From Janthinobacterium rivuli (lineage in GTDB: Bacteria > Pseudomonadota > Gammaproteobacteria > Burkholderiales > Burkholderiaceae_D), in the NCBI RefSeq assembly GCF_009208735.1, contig NZ_WFLJ01000009.1, positions 220,131-284,130 of the forward strand: 64,000 nt of DNA, given 5' to 3'. Below are positions 1 through 8,845 of this stretch, piece by piece; the first letter of the stretch is position 1, and the number at the start of each line of letters is the position of its first letter. Under the pieces are notes generated by a model, which was not told the origin of the DNA, made no database searches, and was given only the letters and a program-made list of their open reading frames with translations. A program made the translations under genes and the position numbers.

Positions 1-394
1 AGTCGCGCAAGCCCGACACGGGCAAGGACCAGCCCAGCATCTGCGCGCTCAGGGTATCGACATCGGGCGCGCTGCGCGGCGCCTTGCCGCTTTGCGTCAG
101 CACGGCCTGCTGCGGCGTGACGGCGATCGTCGCCAGGGTGCTGCCGACGGGCGAATACAGGGTCACGTCCGTGCGCTGCGCCGTCTGCTGCCAGTTGAAA
201 TTGACGGTGGCCGATTCGGGCTTGTCATCCTTCTGGTACACCACGTTCAAACGCCCCGTCAGCTCCACCTGCTCGCGGTAAGGGGCCACCGCTTGCGACG
301 ATGGCGCGGCGCCGGAGGAAAAGGGGGAAGGCAGGGTCGAGCAGGCCGACAGGGAGAGGCAAAGAGCGGTGAGAGCAAAGATGTTTTTTGGCAT
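1..394 (-). CDS. lolB: Outer-membrane lipoprotein insertion protein LolB (5' part; runs off the window)
   Basis: The first 131 codons are visible. The start ATG is at 394-392. The N-terminus is a lipoprotein signal: a hydrophobic stretch ending in the lipobox L-S-A-C, with the modified cysteine at residue 18. The following residues (YREQVELTGRLNVVY, then a NFNWQQ motif and a long beta-strand-rich region) match the LolB fold, which receives lipoproteins from LolA and inserts them into the outer membrane. The gene is co-oriented with the TPR gene upstream of it, and a REP-like palindrome lies between them. In related betaproteobacteria lolB is followed by ispE and prs, which would lie beyond base 1. 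No strong ribosome binding site is seen. Confidence 0.85.
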   Translation of the reverse strand, partial: MPKNIFALTALCLSLSACSTLPSPFSSGAAPSSQAVAPYREQVELTGRLNVVYQKDDKPESATVNFNWQQTAQRTDVTLYSPVGSTLATIAVTPQQAVLTQSGKAPRSAPDVDTLSAQMLGWSLPVSGLRD

Positions 395-430
395 GGGAAA
401 TTTTTTGAGTCCACCCCAAGTGCAAAATCC

Positions 431-497
431 GGGGTCAGTCCCTGCGGGATCGGAATGCGTTCCATTGGAACGCATTCCCCCTACAGGGTCTGACCCC
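431..497. repeat. REP-like nested palindrome between lolB and the TPR gene
   Basis: Outer arms 431-444 and 484-497 are inverted copies with one mismatch (core GGGGTCAG / CTGACCCC). Inner arms 452-463 and 467-478 are perfect 12-bp inverted repeats around a 3-base loop. The GGGTCTGACCCC core resembles short palindromes scattered between genes in many betaproteobacteria, often linked to REP-associated transposases (recollection, not searched). It could also act as a transcriptional barrier, but there is no T-tract. This is the only copy I saw in the window. Confidence 0.7.
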
Positions 498-520
498 AGC
501 ATTTGTCCTTGGGTTAACAA

Positions 521-2329
521 TCACAAACTGACATTCAAGCGCGCCAGGGTACTTTTCAGCGCATCGTTTTTCGGGTCCTTGCTGCGCGCTTCGCGCCACA
601 GCTTTTGCGCCTCATCCTTGTCGCCCTTCTGCCACAGCACTTCGCCCAGGTGGACGGCGATTTCCGGGTCGCTGCGCACGGCATAGGCGCGGCGCAGCGC
701 GTTTTCCGCCGCGGCCAGGTTGCCCATGCGGAACTGCACCCAGCCCATGCTGTCCATGATGAACGGGTCGCCCGGCGCCATCTGCAGGGCTTTCTCGATC
801 AGCGCATGGGCCTCGGGCAGGCGGATGCCCCGTTCGGCCAGCGAATAGCCGAGGGCGTTGTACGCGTGCTGGTTGTCGGGCGCCAGCGCCATCACGCGGC
901 GCAGGCTCGCCTCCATCAGCTCGAGCTTGTCCAGGCGCTCGGCCAGCAAGGCGTAGTCGTACAGCAGCTCCGGATTGTCGGGGAAGCGCAGCAAGGCGTT
1001 TTCCAGCACCGTGTAGGCGCTTTGCACGTAGCCGGCATCGCGCAGGAATTGCGCGTCGACCAGCAGCACCTGCGCCTGGCTTGCCGGATCGTCCGTTTCG
1101 ATTTCCGTCAGCGCCTTGCGCGCCGCATCGAGATTGCCGCCACGGGCGATCAGCTGGGCGCGGCGCAGGCGCGCCTCGACATAACCGCTGGACGCGCTGT
1201 TGTCGACCTTGTCCAGCCAGGCGATGGCGCCGGCCGTGTCGCCGCGCGTCTCGGCGATCTGCGACAGGATCATCAGGGCCTTGAACGGGTCGCGCGTGTC
1301 GCCCGGGGATTTTTCGAGCACGGCCAGGAAGCGCTTGAAGTACTGCTCCGCGCCCTTGGTATCTTCCAGCTGCAGCGCCACGATGCCGAGCGCATACAGG
1401 CCGCCCACGTTGTCGGGCTGGCTTTTCAGCAGCAGCAGGAACTGGTCGCGCGCCGGCTCCAGCTGTTTTTGCTCGACCAGCAGGCGCGCATACGCGCCGC
1501 GCACTTCGACGGCGTCCGGATTCTTTTGCAGGAAGGTGGCCAGCACCTTGCCCGCCGCCGCGGGTTCGCCCGTCACCTGTGCCAGGGTCAGCGCGGCCAA
1601 CTCGGAGTTCGGCTTGATCGCCAGCGCCTTGTTCGCTTCGCCGATGGCGCGCTCACGCTCGCCGAGCGACAAGGCGCCCTGCGCCAGCACCAGGTGCGCT
1701 TCGAACATGTCCAGGTAGGGTTGCACCAGGCGCGTGAGCATGGCATACGCGAACAGCTTGTCATTCGAGCGCGACAAAATCTGCTGCATCTGGAACAGGG
1801 CCACGCCGCGTGCGCCCGCCGGCGCCTTGGCCAGGCGCTCGGCGAAGATCGGTTCGGCTTCGTCGATCTTGTCCGTCAGGACGACAAAGCCGAGGAAGAA
1901 TTGCGTTGCCTCGTCCGATTCGGGCGCCAGCTCGCGCCACAGGCGGATGGCCGCCAGCGCTTCGCTGCCCTGCTTGGCGGCCAGCGCCATTTCGGATGCG
2001 CGGCGCGCCAGGCGCGGGTCGCGCGTCTGCTGCGCCGCCACCATCATCGTCACGTACGGCCCTTGCCACTGGCCGCTCTTGAATTCCATTTCCGCCTTGG
2101 TCAGCTTGTACAGCAGGTCGCTGCTCAATTCGACCTTGGGCAGTTTCTCGCCCTTGGCGTCGTCGCCGGATTCGGTGTCGGGCACTGGCTGCGCCGTGGC
2201 AGCAGCAGGGCTGGCCACCCCATCGACAGGGGCGACAGGCGTCTGTGCCATGGCATGCGTGGCCATCAGGGCGGACAAGGTTACAATGGCGAAAGCGTTT
2301 TTCAAAGGCTGATCCTGGCTAAACGGCAA
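521..2329 (-). CDS. Secreted tetratricopeptide-repeat protein
   Basis: 602 residues. Residues 1-29 form a Sec signal peptide ending A-M-A-Q. After a Pro/Ala-rich, low-complexity stretch (about 30-60) the rest is tandem alpha-helical TPR units. They are clearest from about residue 220 and most canonical in the last 150 residues, where A-x-x-A-Y-N-A-L-G-Y and A-P-G-D-P motifs recur. TPRs are protein-interaction scaffolds. The gene is immediately upstream of lolB and divergent from mutM, an arrangement typical of this order. That suggests a role in envelope or outer-membrane protein handling, but no substrate can be read from the sequence. An ATG further in (residue 22) would destroy the signal peptide, so the first start is preferred. 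Confidence 0.85.
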   Translation of the reverse strand: MPFSQDQPLKNAFAIVTLSALMATHAMAQTPVAPVDGVASPAAATAQPVPDTESGDDAKGEKLPKVELSSDLLYKLTKAEMEFKSGQWQGPYVTMMVAAQQTRDPRLARRASEMALAAKQGSEALAAIRLWRELAPESDEATQFFLGFVVLTDKIDEAEPIFAERLAKAPAGARGVALFQMQQILSRSNDKLFAYAMLTRLVQPYLDMFEAHLVLAQGALSLGERERAIGEANKALAIKPNSELAALTLAQVTGEPAAAGKVLATFLQKNPDAVEVRGAYARLLVEQKQLEPARDQFLLLLKSQPDNVGGLYALGIVALQLEDTKGAEQYFKRFLAVLEKSPGDTRDPFKALMILSQIAETRGDTAGAIAWLDKVDNSASSGYVEARLRRAQLIARGGNLDAARKALTEIETDDPASQAQVLLVDAQFLRDAGYVQSAYTVLENALLRFPDNPELLYDYALLAERLDKLELMEASLRRVMALAPDNQHAYNALGYSLAERGIRLPEAHALIEKALQMAPGDPFIMDSMGWVQFRMGNLAAAENALRRAYAVRSDPEIAVHLGEVLWQKGDKDEAQKLWREARSKDPKNDALKSTLARLNVSL

Positions 2330-2472
2330 AGTTTGATTCTACGCCCAACGCGGCTATCGCGTACTTCACGTATGTAACGAAATATATACGTCGTGGCGGC
2401 GTAGCGTGCCCGGGCCAGCCGTTCGCCGGCAACCCGCCTGTTTTTTACCCGGTTTTCCACCATTCGAGCCCT
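2330..2472. promoter_or_regulatory. Divergent control region between the TPR gene and mutM
   Basis: This 143-bp AT-richer gap separates divergent genes. It contains the inverted pair ACGTAT (2368-2373) and ATACGT (2386-2391) flanking an A/T-rich core with TATATA-like sequence. It is the only place where promoters for both genes can sit. No exact -35/-10 pair could be fixed. Confidence 0.35.
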
Positions 2473-3309
2473 ATGCCAGAATTGCCAGAAGTCGAAGTCA
2501 CACGGCGCGGTGTCGCGCCCCACATCGAAGGCCGTGCCGTGCGCGCCGTCGTGCTGCGCCGCGACGGCCTGCGTTGGCCCTTCCCCCCTGCCCTGGGCGA
2601 ACAATTGTCGGGGCAAACCATCGGCTTGACGGGGCGGCGCGGCAAATACCTGCTGATCCACTTCCGCCACGGCACCCTGATCATCCACCTGGGCATGTCG
2701 GGCCATTTGCGCGTGCTGCCGCCGGGGACGGAGGCGCAAAAGCACGACCATTTCGACCTCGTCGTGGAAGACGCGGACGGCGGCAGCCAGGTGCTGCGCA
2801 TGACGGACCCGCGCCGCTTCGGCGCCGTGCTGTGGCACGACGAGGCCGACGGCCCGCTCGATGGCCACGCGCTGCTGCGCGGCCTGGGCACGGAACCGCT
2901 GGAAGGCGGCTTCACGGGCCAGCTGCTGTTCGAGAAAACGCGCAACAAGGGCAGCAATATCAAGCAGGTGCTGATGGCGGGCGACATCGTCGTCGGCGTG
3001 GGCAATATCTATTGTTCCGAAAGCCTGTTCCGCGCGGGGATCAACCCGAAGACGCCGGCCCGGCGCATTGGCCTGGCCCGCTATGAGAAACTGGCGCAAT
3101 CGATCCGCGACGTGCTGGCCGAAGCCATCGTGCAAGGCGGCAGCACCCTGCGCGACTTCATCGGCGTGAACGGCCAGTCCGGCTACTTCCAGCAGACGTA
3201 TTTCACGTACAACCGCGCGGGCAAGCCATGCCGCGTCTGCGGCGCGCCGATCCGGCAAATCGTGCAGGGCCAGCGTTCCACGTTTTACTGCGTGAATTGT
3301 CAAAAGTAA
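2473..3309 (+). CDS. mutM: Formamidopyrimidine-DNA glycosylase (8-oxoguanine glycosylase/AP lyase)
   Basis: 278 residues, normal for Fpg. It excises 8-oxoguanine and formamidopyrimidines from duplex DNA and nicks the abasic site. The N-terminus begins P-E-L-P-E with the catalytic Pro2 and Glu3. A conserved lysine lies in R-R-G-K-Y (K58). The helix-two-turn-helix region is around residues 165-185 (G-V-G-N-I-Y). The C-terminal zinc finger has cysteines 253, 256, 273 and 276. It is followed 21 bases later by the dynamin-like gene and then mutY, so the MutM and MutY arms of the GO system are probably co-transcribed. Confidence 0.97.
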   Translation: MPELPEVEVTRRGVAPHIEGRAVRAVVLRRDGLRWPFPPALGEQLSGQTIGLTGRRGKYLLIHFRHGTLIIHLGMSGHLRVLPPGTEAQKHDHFDLVVEDADGGSQVLRMTDPRRFGAVLWHDEADGPLDGHALLRGLGTEPLEGGFTGQLLFEKTRNKGSNIKQVLMAGDIVVGVGNIYCSESLFRAGINPKTPARRIGLARYEKLAQSIRDVLAEAIVQGGSTLRDFIGVNGQSGYFQQTYFTYNRAGKPCRVCGAPIRQIVQGQRSTFYCVNCQK

Positions 3310-3330
3310 GTCATACGCAAAGGGAGCCAG

Positions 3331-5232
3331 ATGGTCAGAGACTTGGAACAATACAGCGCGTGGCGCCAGGACGTGCAGGCCGCCTTGCAGGCATACCGGC
3401 AAGCCGCCAGCGCGGCGGGCCTGGTCGACGGCGCCTCCGCGCTGCGCCTGGCGCGCTGTGGCTCCCGCCTGGCCGATGACCGTTTATCGGTGGCCTTCGT
3501 GGCGGAGTTCTCGCGCGGCAAATCCGAGCTGATCAACGCCATCTTCTTTGCCGGCTACGGCCAGCGCATCCTGCCCTCGGGCGCGGGCCGCACCACCATG
3601 TGCCCCACCGAGCTGCTGTACGACGCGGCCTGGCCGCCATCGATCCGGCTGCTGCCCATCGAGACGCGCGCACAGAACCTGTCGACCAGCGACTACCGCG
3701 ACCTGCCCGCCGCCTGGACCGTCCTGCCCCTGAATATCGAGGCGGGCGGCGACATGCAGGAAGCCATCCGCCAGGTCAGCCTGACGAAAAAAGTCAGCGT
3801 GGAAGAAGCGGCGCGCTACGGCCTGTACGACGCCGACGACGCGGACGCTCCCGCCATGCTCGACGAGGACGGCCAGGTGGAAATTTCCATGTGGCGCCAC
3901 GCCATCATCAACTTCCCCCATCCGCTGCTGAAACAGGGCCTCGTCATCCTCGACACGCCGGGCCTGAACGCCATCGGCACGGAACCGGAACTGACCCTGA
4001 ACCTGATCCCGAATGCGCACGCGGTGCTGTTCATCCTGGCGGCCGACACGGGCGTCACGCGCAGCGACATCGAGGTATGGCGCAACCATATCGGCGCCGG
4101 CGCGGGGCGATTGGTGGTGCTCAACAAGATCGACAGCATGTGGGATGAATTGCGCGGCGATGCCGAAGTGGCGCAGGCGATCGAACGCCAGCAGGCCAGC
4201 GTGGCGCATCTGTTGACACTGGACACCGGCCAGGTGTTTCCCGTCTCTGCGCAAAAGGCCCTGGTTGGCAAGATCAACCACGATGCGGCGCTGCTGGACA
4301 AGAGCCGTTTGCTGCCGCTGGAGACGGCCCTGTTCGAGGAGCTGATCCCCGCGCGCAAGGACATCATCCGGCGCCAGCTGGCGTTCGACCTGGACGCCAT
4401 CGAAGCGGCGCAGCAGGTGCAGGCGGCGGCGCGCGCGCGCGGCATCGCCGAGCAGCTGCACGAACTGCACAGCTTGCGCGGCAAGAACCAGAGCGTGATT
4501 GCGCACATGATGCGGCGCATCGATATCGAGAAGAAGGAATTCGACAGCAGCCTGTTCAAGCTGCAGGCAACGCGCGCCGTGTTCACCCGCCTGTCGACGG
4601 AGCTGTACACGAGCCTGGGCATGGACATCGTGCGCGACGATATCGATGGCGTGCGCGCCGCCATGCAGCGCAGCCGCTTTTTCACGGGCTTGCGCGAAGC
4701 CGTGCGCCAGTACTTCGAGCGCATCGCCAGCAACCTGGACCGCTCGGAAGGCAAGACGGCCGAGATCACGGAAATGATGAACGTGATGTACCGCAAATTC
4801 GCCTCCGAACATGGCCTGGCGCTGGCCTTGCCGATGCCGTTTTCACTGGCCCGCTATCGCCAGGAAATCGCCGACATCGAAGCCGTGTATCACAAGCAGT
4901 TCGGCACGGCGACCCTGCTGACCACCAGCCGCGTCGTGCTGATGGAAAAATTTTTCGACACCATCGCCTCGCGCGTGCGCCGCAGCTTCACCAACGCCAA
5001 CGACGACGCCAGCGCCTGGCTGAAAGTCATCATGGCGCCGCTCGAAGCGCAGATCGTCGAATACAAGGAACAGCTGAAACTGCGCTTTGCCTCGATCCAG
5101 CGCATCCACGACGCGACGGGCAGCCTGGAACAGAAGATCGCCGGCTTCGAAGCGAGCCTGGCGGCGCTCGAACGCGACAAGGCGCAGCTGGCGCAATTGC
5201 TGGCCGCCTTGCGCGCCGCCAGCGCAAGCTGA
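3331..5232 (+). CDS. Bacterial dynamin-like GTPase
   Basis: 633 residues. Residues 53-71 carry the G1 loop A-E-F-S-R-G-K-S (58-65), in which the usual first Gly is Ala. G2 is the T-T-M-C-P-T region (88-93), G3 is D-T-P-G at 208-211 and G4 is N-K-I-D at 265-268, as in dynamin-family large GTPases. The C-terminal half is helical, with a charged coiled-coil-like tail (about 560-633). Such proteins bind or remodel membranes, or act in chromosome or damage responses. The substrate here is unknown. Start ATG 3331 follows a good Shine-Dalgarno sequence (AGGGAG). The gene lies 21 bases after mutM and 33 bases before mutY, so it appears to be in one transcript with the oxidised-guanine repair genes. 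Confidence 0.88.
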   Translation: MVRDLEQYSAWRQDVQAALQAYRQAASAAGLVDGASALRLARCGSRLADDRLSVAFVAEFSRGKSELINAIFFAGYGQRILPSGAGRTTMCPTELLYDAAWPPSIRLLPIETRAQNLSTSDYRDLPAAWTVLPLNIEAGGDMQEAIRQVSLTKKVSVEEAARYGLYDADDADAPAMLDEDGQVEISMWRHAIINFPHPLLKQGLVILDTPGLNAIGTEPELTLNLIPNAHAVLFILAADTGVTRSDIEVWRNHIGAGAGRLVVLNKIDSMWDELRGDAEVAQAIERQQASVAHLLTLDTGQVFPVSAQKALVGKINHDAALLDKSRLLPLETALFEELIPARKDIIRRQLAFDLDAIEAAQQVQAAARARGIAEQLHELHSLRGKNQSVIAHMMRRIDIEKKEFDSSLFKLQATRAVFTRLSTELYTSLGMDIVRDDIDGVRAAMQRSRFFTGLREAVRQYFERIASNLDRSEGKTAEITEMMNVMYRKFASEHGLALALPMPFSLARYRQEIADIEAVYHKQFGTATLLTTSRVVLMEKFFDTIASRVRRSFTNANDDASAWLKVIMAPLEAQIVEYKEQLKLRFASIQRIHDATGSLEQKIAGFEASLAALERDKAQLAQLLAALRAASAS

Positions 5233-5265
5233 GCCACATCAAACAACAGAACACTGGAACCCTGC

Positions 5266-6429
5266 ATGAAACGTCTGCTGCATCCGCTCTCGCCCGCCAC
5301 GGGCGCGGCACCTTTAGAAGACTATATCGACCCCACTTTTTCCGCCACCGTCATCGCCTGGCAAAAGCAGCATGGCCGCCATGCGCTGCCGTGGCAAAAC
5401 ACGCGCGACGCCTACCTGATCTGGCTGTCCGAAATCATGCTGCAGCAAACCCAGGTCACCGCCGTACTCGGTTACTACGCGCGCTTCCTCGAACGCTTCC
5501 CCACCCTGCGCGACCTCGCCAGCGCGCCCGTCGAAGACGTGATGGCGCAGTGGAGCGGCCTTGGCTACTACACGCGGGCGCGCAACCTGCACAAGTGCGC
5601 GCAGCGCGTGGTGGCCGAATACGACGGCGTCTTCCCCAGCGATCCGGCCCTGCTGGCCGACCTGCCCGGCATCGGCCGCTCGACGGCCGCCGCCATCTCC
5701 GCGTTTTCCAGCGGCACGCGCGCGGCCATCATGGACGGCAACGTCAAGCGCGTCTTCGCGCGCGCGTTCGGCATCGATGCCTACCCCGGCGAAAAACGCG
5801 TCGAGGAAGCCATGTGGCGCCGCGCCGAGGCGCTGCTGCCGGAGACTGGCATCGAAGCCTACACGCAGGGCTTGATGGACTTCGGCGCCACCCTGTGCAC
5901 GCGCAGCAGCCCCGATTGCGGCCGCTGCCCGCTGCAGCCGCGCTGCGTGGCCTACGCCACCCATCGGGTCAAAGACTTACCGGTGCGCAAACCGAAGAAA
6001 ACCAGCCCGGAAAAACACGCGGTCATGCTCGTCGTCATCGACGATGGCCAGGTGCTGCTGGAGCAGCGCCCCGGCTCCGGCATCTGGGGCGGCTTGCTGT
6101 CGCTGCCGGAACTCGATGGCCACGTGCTGGCCGATGCAGACTGTCCGCGCGACATCGACCAGGATGCGCTGGCGCGCGCCGTGGCGCCCTTCGGCGCCAT
6201 CGAGACGCAGGAACGGCTGCTGCCCATCGTGCACGTGTTTACCCACTACAAACTGCACATCGTCCCCTGCCGCATCACCCTGGCGCGCCGTCTGGCGCTG
6301 GCCGGAGAGTCCACCCACGTCTGGTACGACGGCGCGAACATCGCCGACGCGCCGCTGCCGGCGCCCATCAAGAAACTGCTGCTGGACCTGTTCGGCGATG
6401 CGCGTTCGGCGCAGCGCAGCATGTTCTAG
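5266..6429 (+). CDS. mutY: Adenine DNA glycosylase
   Basis: 387 residues. It removes adenine mispaired with 8-oxoguanine. The catalytic glutamate is in S-E-I-M-L-Q-Q-T (E56). The helix-hairpin-helix L-P-G-I-G-R-S-T is at about 133-140, and the catalytic aspartate is D157 in M-D-G-N-V. The [4Fe-4S] loop has cysteines 211, 218, 221 and 227 (C-x6-C-x2-C-x5-C). The C-terminal third (about 240-380) is the NUDIX-like 8-oxoG recognition domain. The stop codon TAG overlaps the GTG start of ttrS by one base, so translation is probably coupled. Confidence 0.97.
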   Translation: MKRLLHPLSPATGAAPLEDYIDPTFSATVIAWQKQHGRHALPWQNTRDAYLIWLSEIMLQQTQVTAVLGYYARFLERFPTLRDLASAPVEDVMAQWSGLGYYTRARNLHKCAQRVVAEYDGVFPSDPALLADLPGIGRSTAAAISAFSSGTRAAIMDGNVKRVFARAFGIDAYPGEKRVEEAMWRRAEALLPETGIEAYTQGLMDFGATLCTRSSPDCGRCPLQPRCVAYATHRVKDLPVRKPKKTSPEKHAVMLVVIDDGQVLLEQRPGSGIWGGLLSLPELDGHVLADADCPRDIDQDALARAVAPFGAIETQERLLPIVHVFTHYKLHIVPCRITLARRLALAGESTHVWYDGANIADAPLPAPIKKLLLDLFGDARSAQRSMF

Positions 6430-8234
6430 TGCGCAGGCTTGTCGTACTGGCGCTGGCGGCGCTGTGTTGGCACGGCGTTCAAGCGGCCGACGAACTGCCA
6501 GAGGTGAGAATAGGCGTGCTGGCCTACAAGGGCGGCGACGCCGTGCAGCAGGACTGGTCGTACGTGACGCGCCACCTGCAAGCCAGCATCCCCGGCATCC
6601 GTTTTACATTGGCCGACTACGACCAGGCGGGATTGACGCGCGCCGTGCAGTCGCAAGCCATCGCCTTCGCCATCACCAGCAGCGGCCATTACGTGGCGCT
6701 GGAACACAGCGATGGAGCCAGCCGCATCGCCACGCTCGAATCGCCATGGACGGACTCGCCGCGCCAGGCCATCGGCTCGGCCATCGTCGTGCGCAGCGCG
6801 TCGCCGCTGCACGACCTGGCCGACCTGGCGGGCAAGAACGTGATGGCGGTGGCGCCCGACGCCTTTGGCGGCTACCAGATCGCCGCGCGCGAACTGCGCG
6901 AAGCGGGCATCGATCCCACGCATGATTTCGCCAGCCTGCGCTACAGCGGCTTTCCCTCGCAGCAGATCGTCGACGCCGTGCGCGCCGGGCGCATGGATGC
7001 GGGCATCGTGCGCACCTGTTTGCTGGAACAGATGGTGGCGCGCGGCGAAGTGCGCGCCGAGGAACTGCGCGTGATCACCACGCGCCCGATTCCCGGTTTT
7101 CGCTGCGCCAGCTCGTCGCGGCTATATCCGGACTGGCCCTTCGTGGCCCTGCGCCAGACGCCGCCCGCGCTGGCAAAAAAAGTGGCGCAAGCCCTGCTGG
7201 CCATGCCGCGCACCGAGGAAGGCTACAGCTGGACGGTGCCCAGCGATTACCAGATCGTCGATGAACTGTTCCGCGACCTGCGCATCGGTCCCTACGCCTA
7301 TCTGGACAAGCTGACGTTCGAGACGGCGCTGCGCCGCTACTGGGGCTGGATGCTGCTGGTGCTGGCCCTGCTCGTCGCCTGGGCCGTGCACACGGTGCGC
7401 GTGGAATACCTGGTCAGCCGGCGCACGGAGCAACTGCGCGCCGCCCAGCACCAGCAGCGCGCGCTGGAAGAGCAGGCGCGCCAGCGCCAGGCCACGCTCG
7501 ATCACACGGCGCGCCTGGCGATTCTGGGCGAGATGGCCAGCGCCATCGCGCACGAATTGAACCAGCCGCTGGCGGCCATCGGCAATTTCGCGCGCGGCAT
7601 GGCGCGCCGCATCGCGGCGGGCCGGCTCGACGCGGCGCCGCTGCTCGACGGCGCGCAGGAAATCGCCACGCAAAGCGAACGCGCGGGCGCCATCATGGGT
7701 CACATCCGCGCGATGGCGCAAAAGCGTCCCGCGCACAGCACGGCCTTCGCCCTGGCCGACGCCGTGGAGCAGGCGGTCTCGCTGTTCCGCGCGGCCCATC
7801 CGCAAGCCAATATCAGCTGGCGCCACGAGGCGGCCAGCGCGGCACCGCGCGTGCTGGCCGACCCACAGCAAGTGCAGCAGGTGCTGCTCAATTTACTGAA
7901 AAATGCGCTCGATGCGCAGGTGGAAAACGACAATCCGCAGCATGCCATCGGCGTGCTGCTGCACCGCGAAAACGGCGCCTGCACGGTGGCCGTGCGCGAT
8001 GCCGGCTGCGGCCTGCAGGCGGCGCAGATGGCGCGCCTGTTCGAGCCCTTCTTCACCACCAAGGCCGAAGGCCTGGGCCTGGGCATGTCGCTCAGCAAAA
8101 GCATCATCGAATCGTTCGGCGGCAGCCTGTCGGCGCACGCCAACGCCGATGCGCCGGGCTTGACGGTCTGGTTCCGCCTGCCCGAAGATAGCGGCATGGC
8201 AGCACATCAGGAAACACCAGAGGAAACACCATGA
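6429..8234 (+). CDS. ttrS: Tetrathionate-responsive sensor histidine kinase TtrS
   Basis: 601 residues from a GTG start at 6429. The reading frame stays open upstream inside mutY, but GTG 6429 gives a clean signal peptide (basic residues, hydrophobic run, then V-Q-A-A-D-E), so it is preferred. Residues about 25-300 form a periplasmic phosphonate-binding-protein-like (PhnD-type) sensor domain. A transmembrane helix follows at about 304-323, then a short coiled coil, the HisKA H-box H-E-L-N-Q-P (His375), the N-box N-L-L-K-N-A-L-D and the G boxes D-A-G-C-G-L and G-L-G-L-G-M. This matches the TtrS architecture and length. It overlaps ttrR by 4 bases (ATGA) and lies beside ttrBCA, which supports the name. 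Confidence 0.88.
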   Translation: MRRLVVLALAALCWHGVQAADELPEVRIGVLAYKGGDAVQQDWSYVTRHLQASIPGIRFTLADYDQAGLTRAVQSQAIAFAITSSGHYVALEHSDGASRIATLESPWTDSPRQAIGSAIVVRSASPLHDLADLAGKNVMAVAPDAFGGYQIAARELREAGIDPTHDFASLRYSGFPSQQIVDAVRAGRMDAGIVRTCLLEQMVARGEVRAEELRVITTRPIPGFRCASSSRLYPDWPFVALRQTPPALAKKVAQALLAMPRTEEGYSWTVPSDYQIVDELFRDLRIGPYAYLDKLTFETALRRYWGWMLLVLALLVAWAVHTVRVEYLVSRRTEQLRAAQHQQRALEEQARQRQATLDHTARLAILGEMASAIAHELNQPLAAIGNFARGMARRIAAGRLDAAPLLDGAQEIATQSERAGAIMGHIRAMAQKRPAHSTAFALADAVEQAVSLFRAAHPQANISWRHEAASAAPRVLADPQQVQQVLLNLLKNALDAQVENDNPQHAIGVLLHRENGACTVAVRDAGCGLQAAQMARLFEPFFTTKAEGLGLGMSLSKSIIESFGGSLSAHANADAPGLTVWFRLPEDSGMAAHQETPEETP

Positions 8235-8845
8235 ACGAAAGCGATGCCATCATCTTTGTCGTCGACGACGATGCCGCCATGCGCCGCTCGCTGGCCTATC
8301 TGTTCGATTCGGCCGGCTGGCAAGTGCAGGCGTTTGAATCGGCGCGCGATTTCCTGCAGCGCTATGCCGGCCATGCGCCCGGCTGTCTGCTGCTCGACGT
8401 GCGCATGCCCATGATGAGCGGGCTGGAACTGCAACAGGAGCTGGCGCGCCATGCGATCTCCTTGCCCGTGATTTTCCTCAGCGGCCACGGCGACCTGGCC
8501 ATGGCCGTGCAAACGATGAAGGCGGGCGCCTGCGATTTTCTGGAAAAACCATGCAAGGACCAGGTATTGCTGGACGCCGTCTCGCGCGCCGTGGCCCGCA
8601 GCGTGGAAGAAAGCCGCAGCGCCGCCAGCGCGAATACGGCGCAATCGGCGCTGGCCAGGCTCACTGCACGCGAGCGCGAAGTGGCCCTGCTGATGGCCGA
8701 AGGCAAAGCCTCGAAAGTCATCGCCCGCGAACTGGGCATCAGCGACAAGACGGTGCAGGTGCACCGCCATAACACGATGGAAAAACTGGGCCTGCATTCA
8801 GCAGCCGAGGTGGCCCGGCTGCTGATGGCGGGTGGACAAATCTAG
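8231..8845 (+). CDS. ttrR: Response regulator TtrR (FixJ/NarL type)
   Basis: 204 residues. The receiver domain (about 5-120) has the acidic pocket V-D-D-D at 11-14, phospho-acceptor D56 in L-L-L-D-V-R-M-P and K105 in E-K-P. A LuxR-type helix-turn-helix occupies about 140-200 (L-T-A-R-E-R-E-V ... S-D-K-T-V-Q-V-H). It is expected to be phosphorylated by TtrS and to activate ttrBCA. Its stop codon and that of the convergent ttrA share the bases CTAG (4-base overlap, 8842-8845). Confidence 0.9.
   Translation: MNESDAIIFVVDDDAAMRRSLAYLFDSAGWQVQAFESARDFLQRYAGHAPGCLLLDVRMPMMSGLELQQELARHAISLPVIFLSGHGDLAMAVQTMKAGACDFLEKPCKDQVLLDAVSRAVARSVEESRSAASANTAQSALARLTAREREVALLMAEGKASKVIARELGISDKTVQVHRHNTMEKLGLHSAAEVARLLMAGGQI

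Noticed and set aside
605..2377. 590-residue plus-strand open frame opposite the TPR gene
   Set aside because: It is a mirror frame of a high-GC gene on the other strand. Its sequence is Arg/Gln/His/Gly-rich low complexity with no family features or ribosome binding site.
2302..3402. 366-residue minus-strand frame over mutM
   Set aside because: mutM has all catalytic and zinc-finger residues on the plus strand. The antisense frame has no features.
5391..6428. ttrS extended upstream into mutY as a 947-residue protein
   Set aside because: The extension is an out-of-frame reading of mutY. GTG 6429 gives a proper signal peptide and the normal TtrS length.
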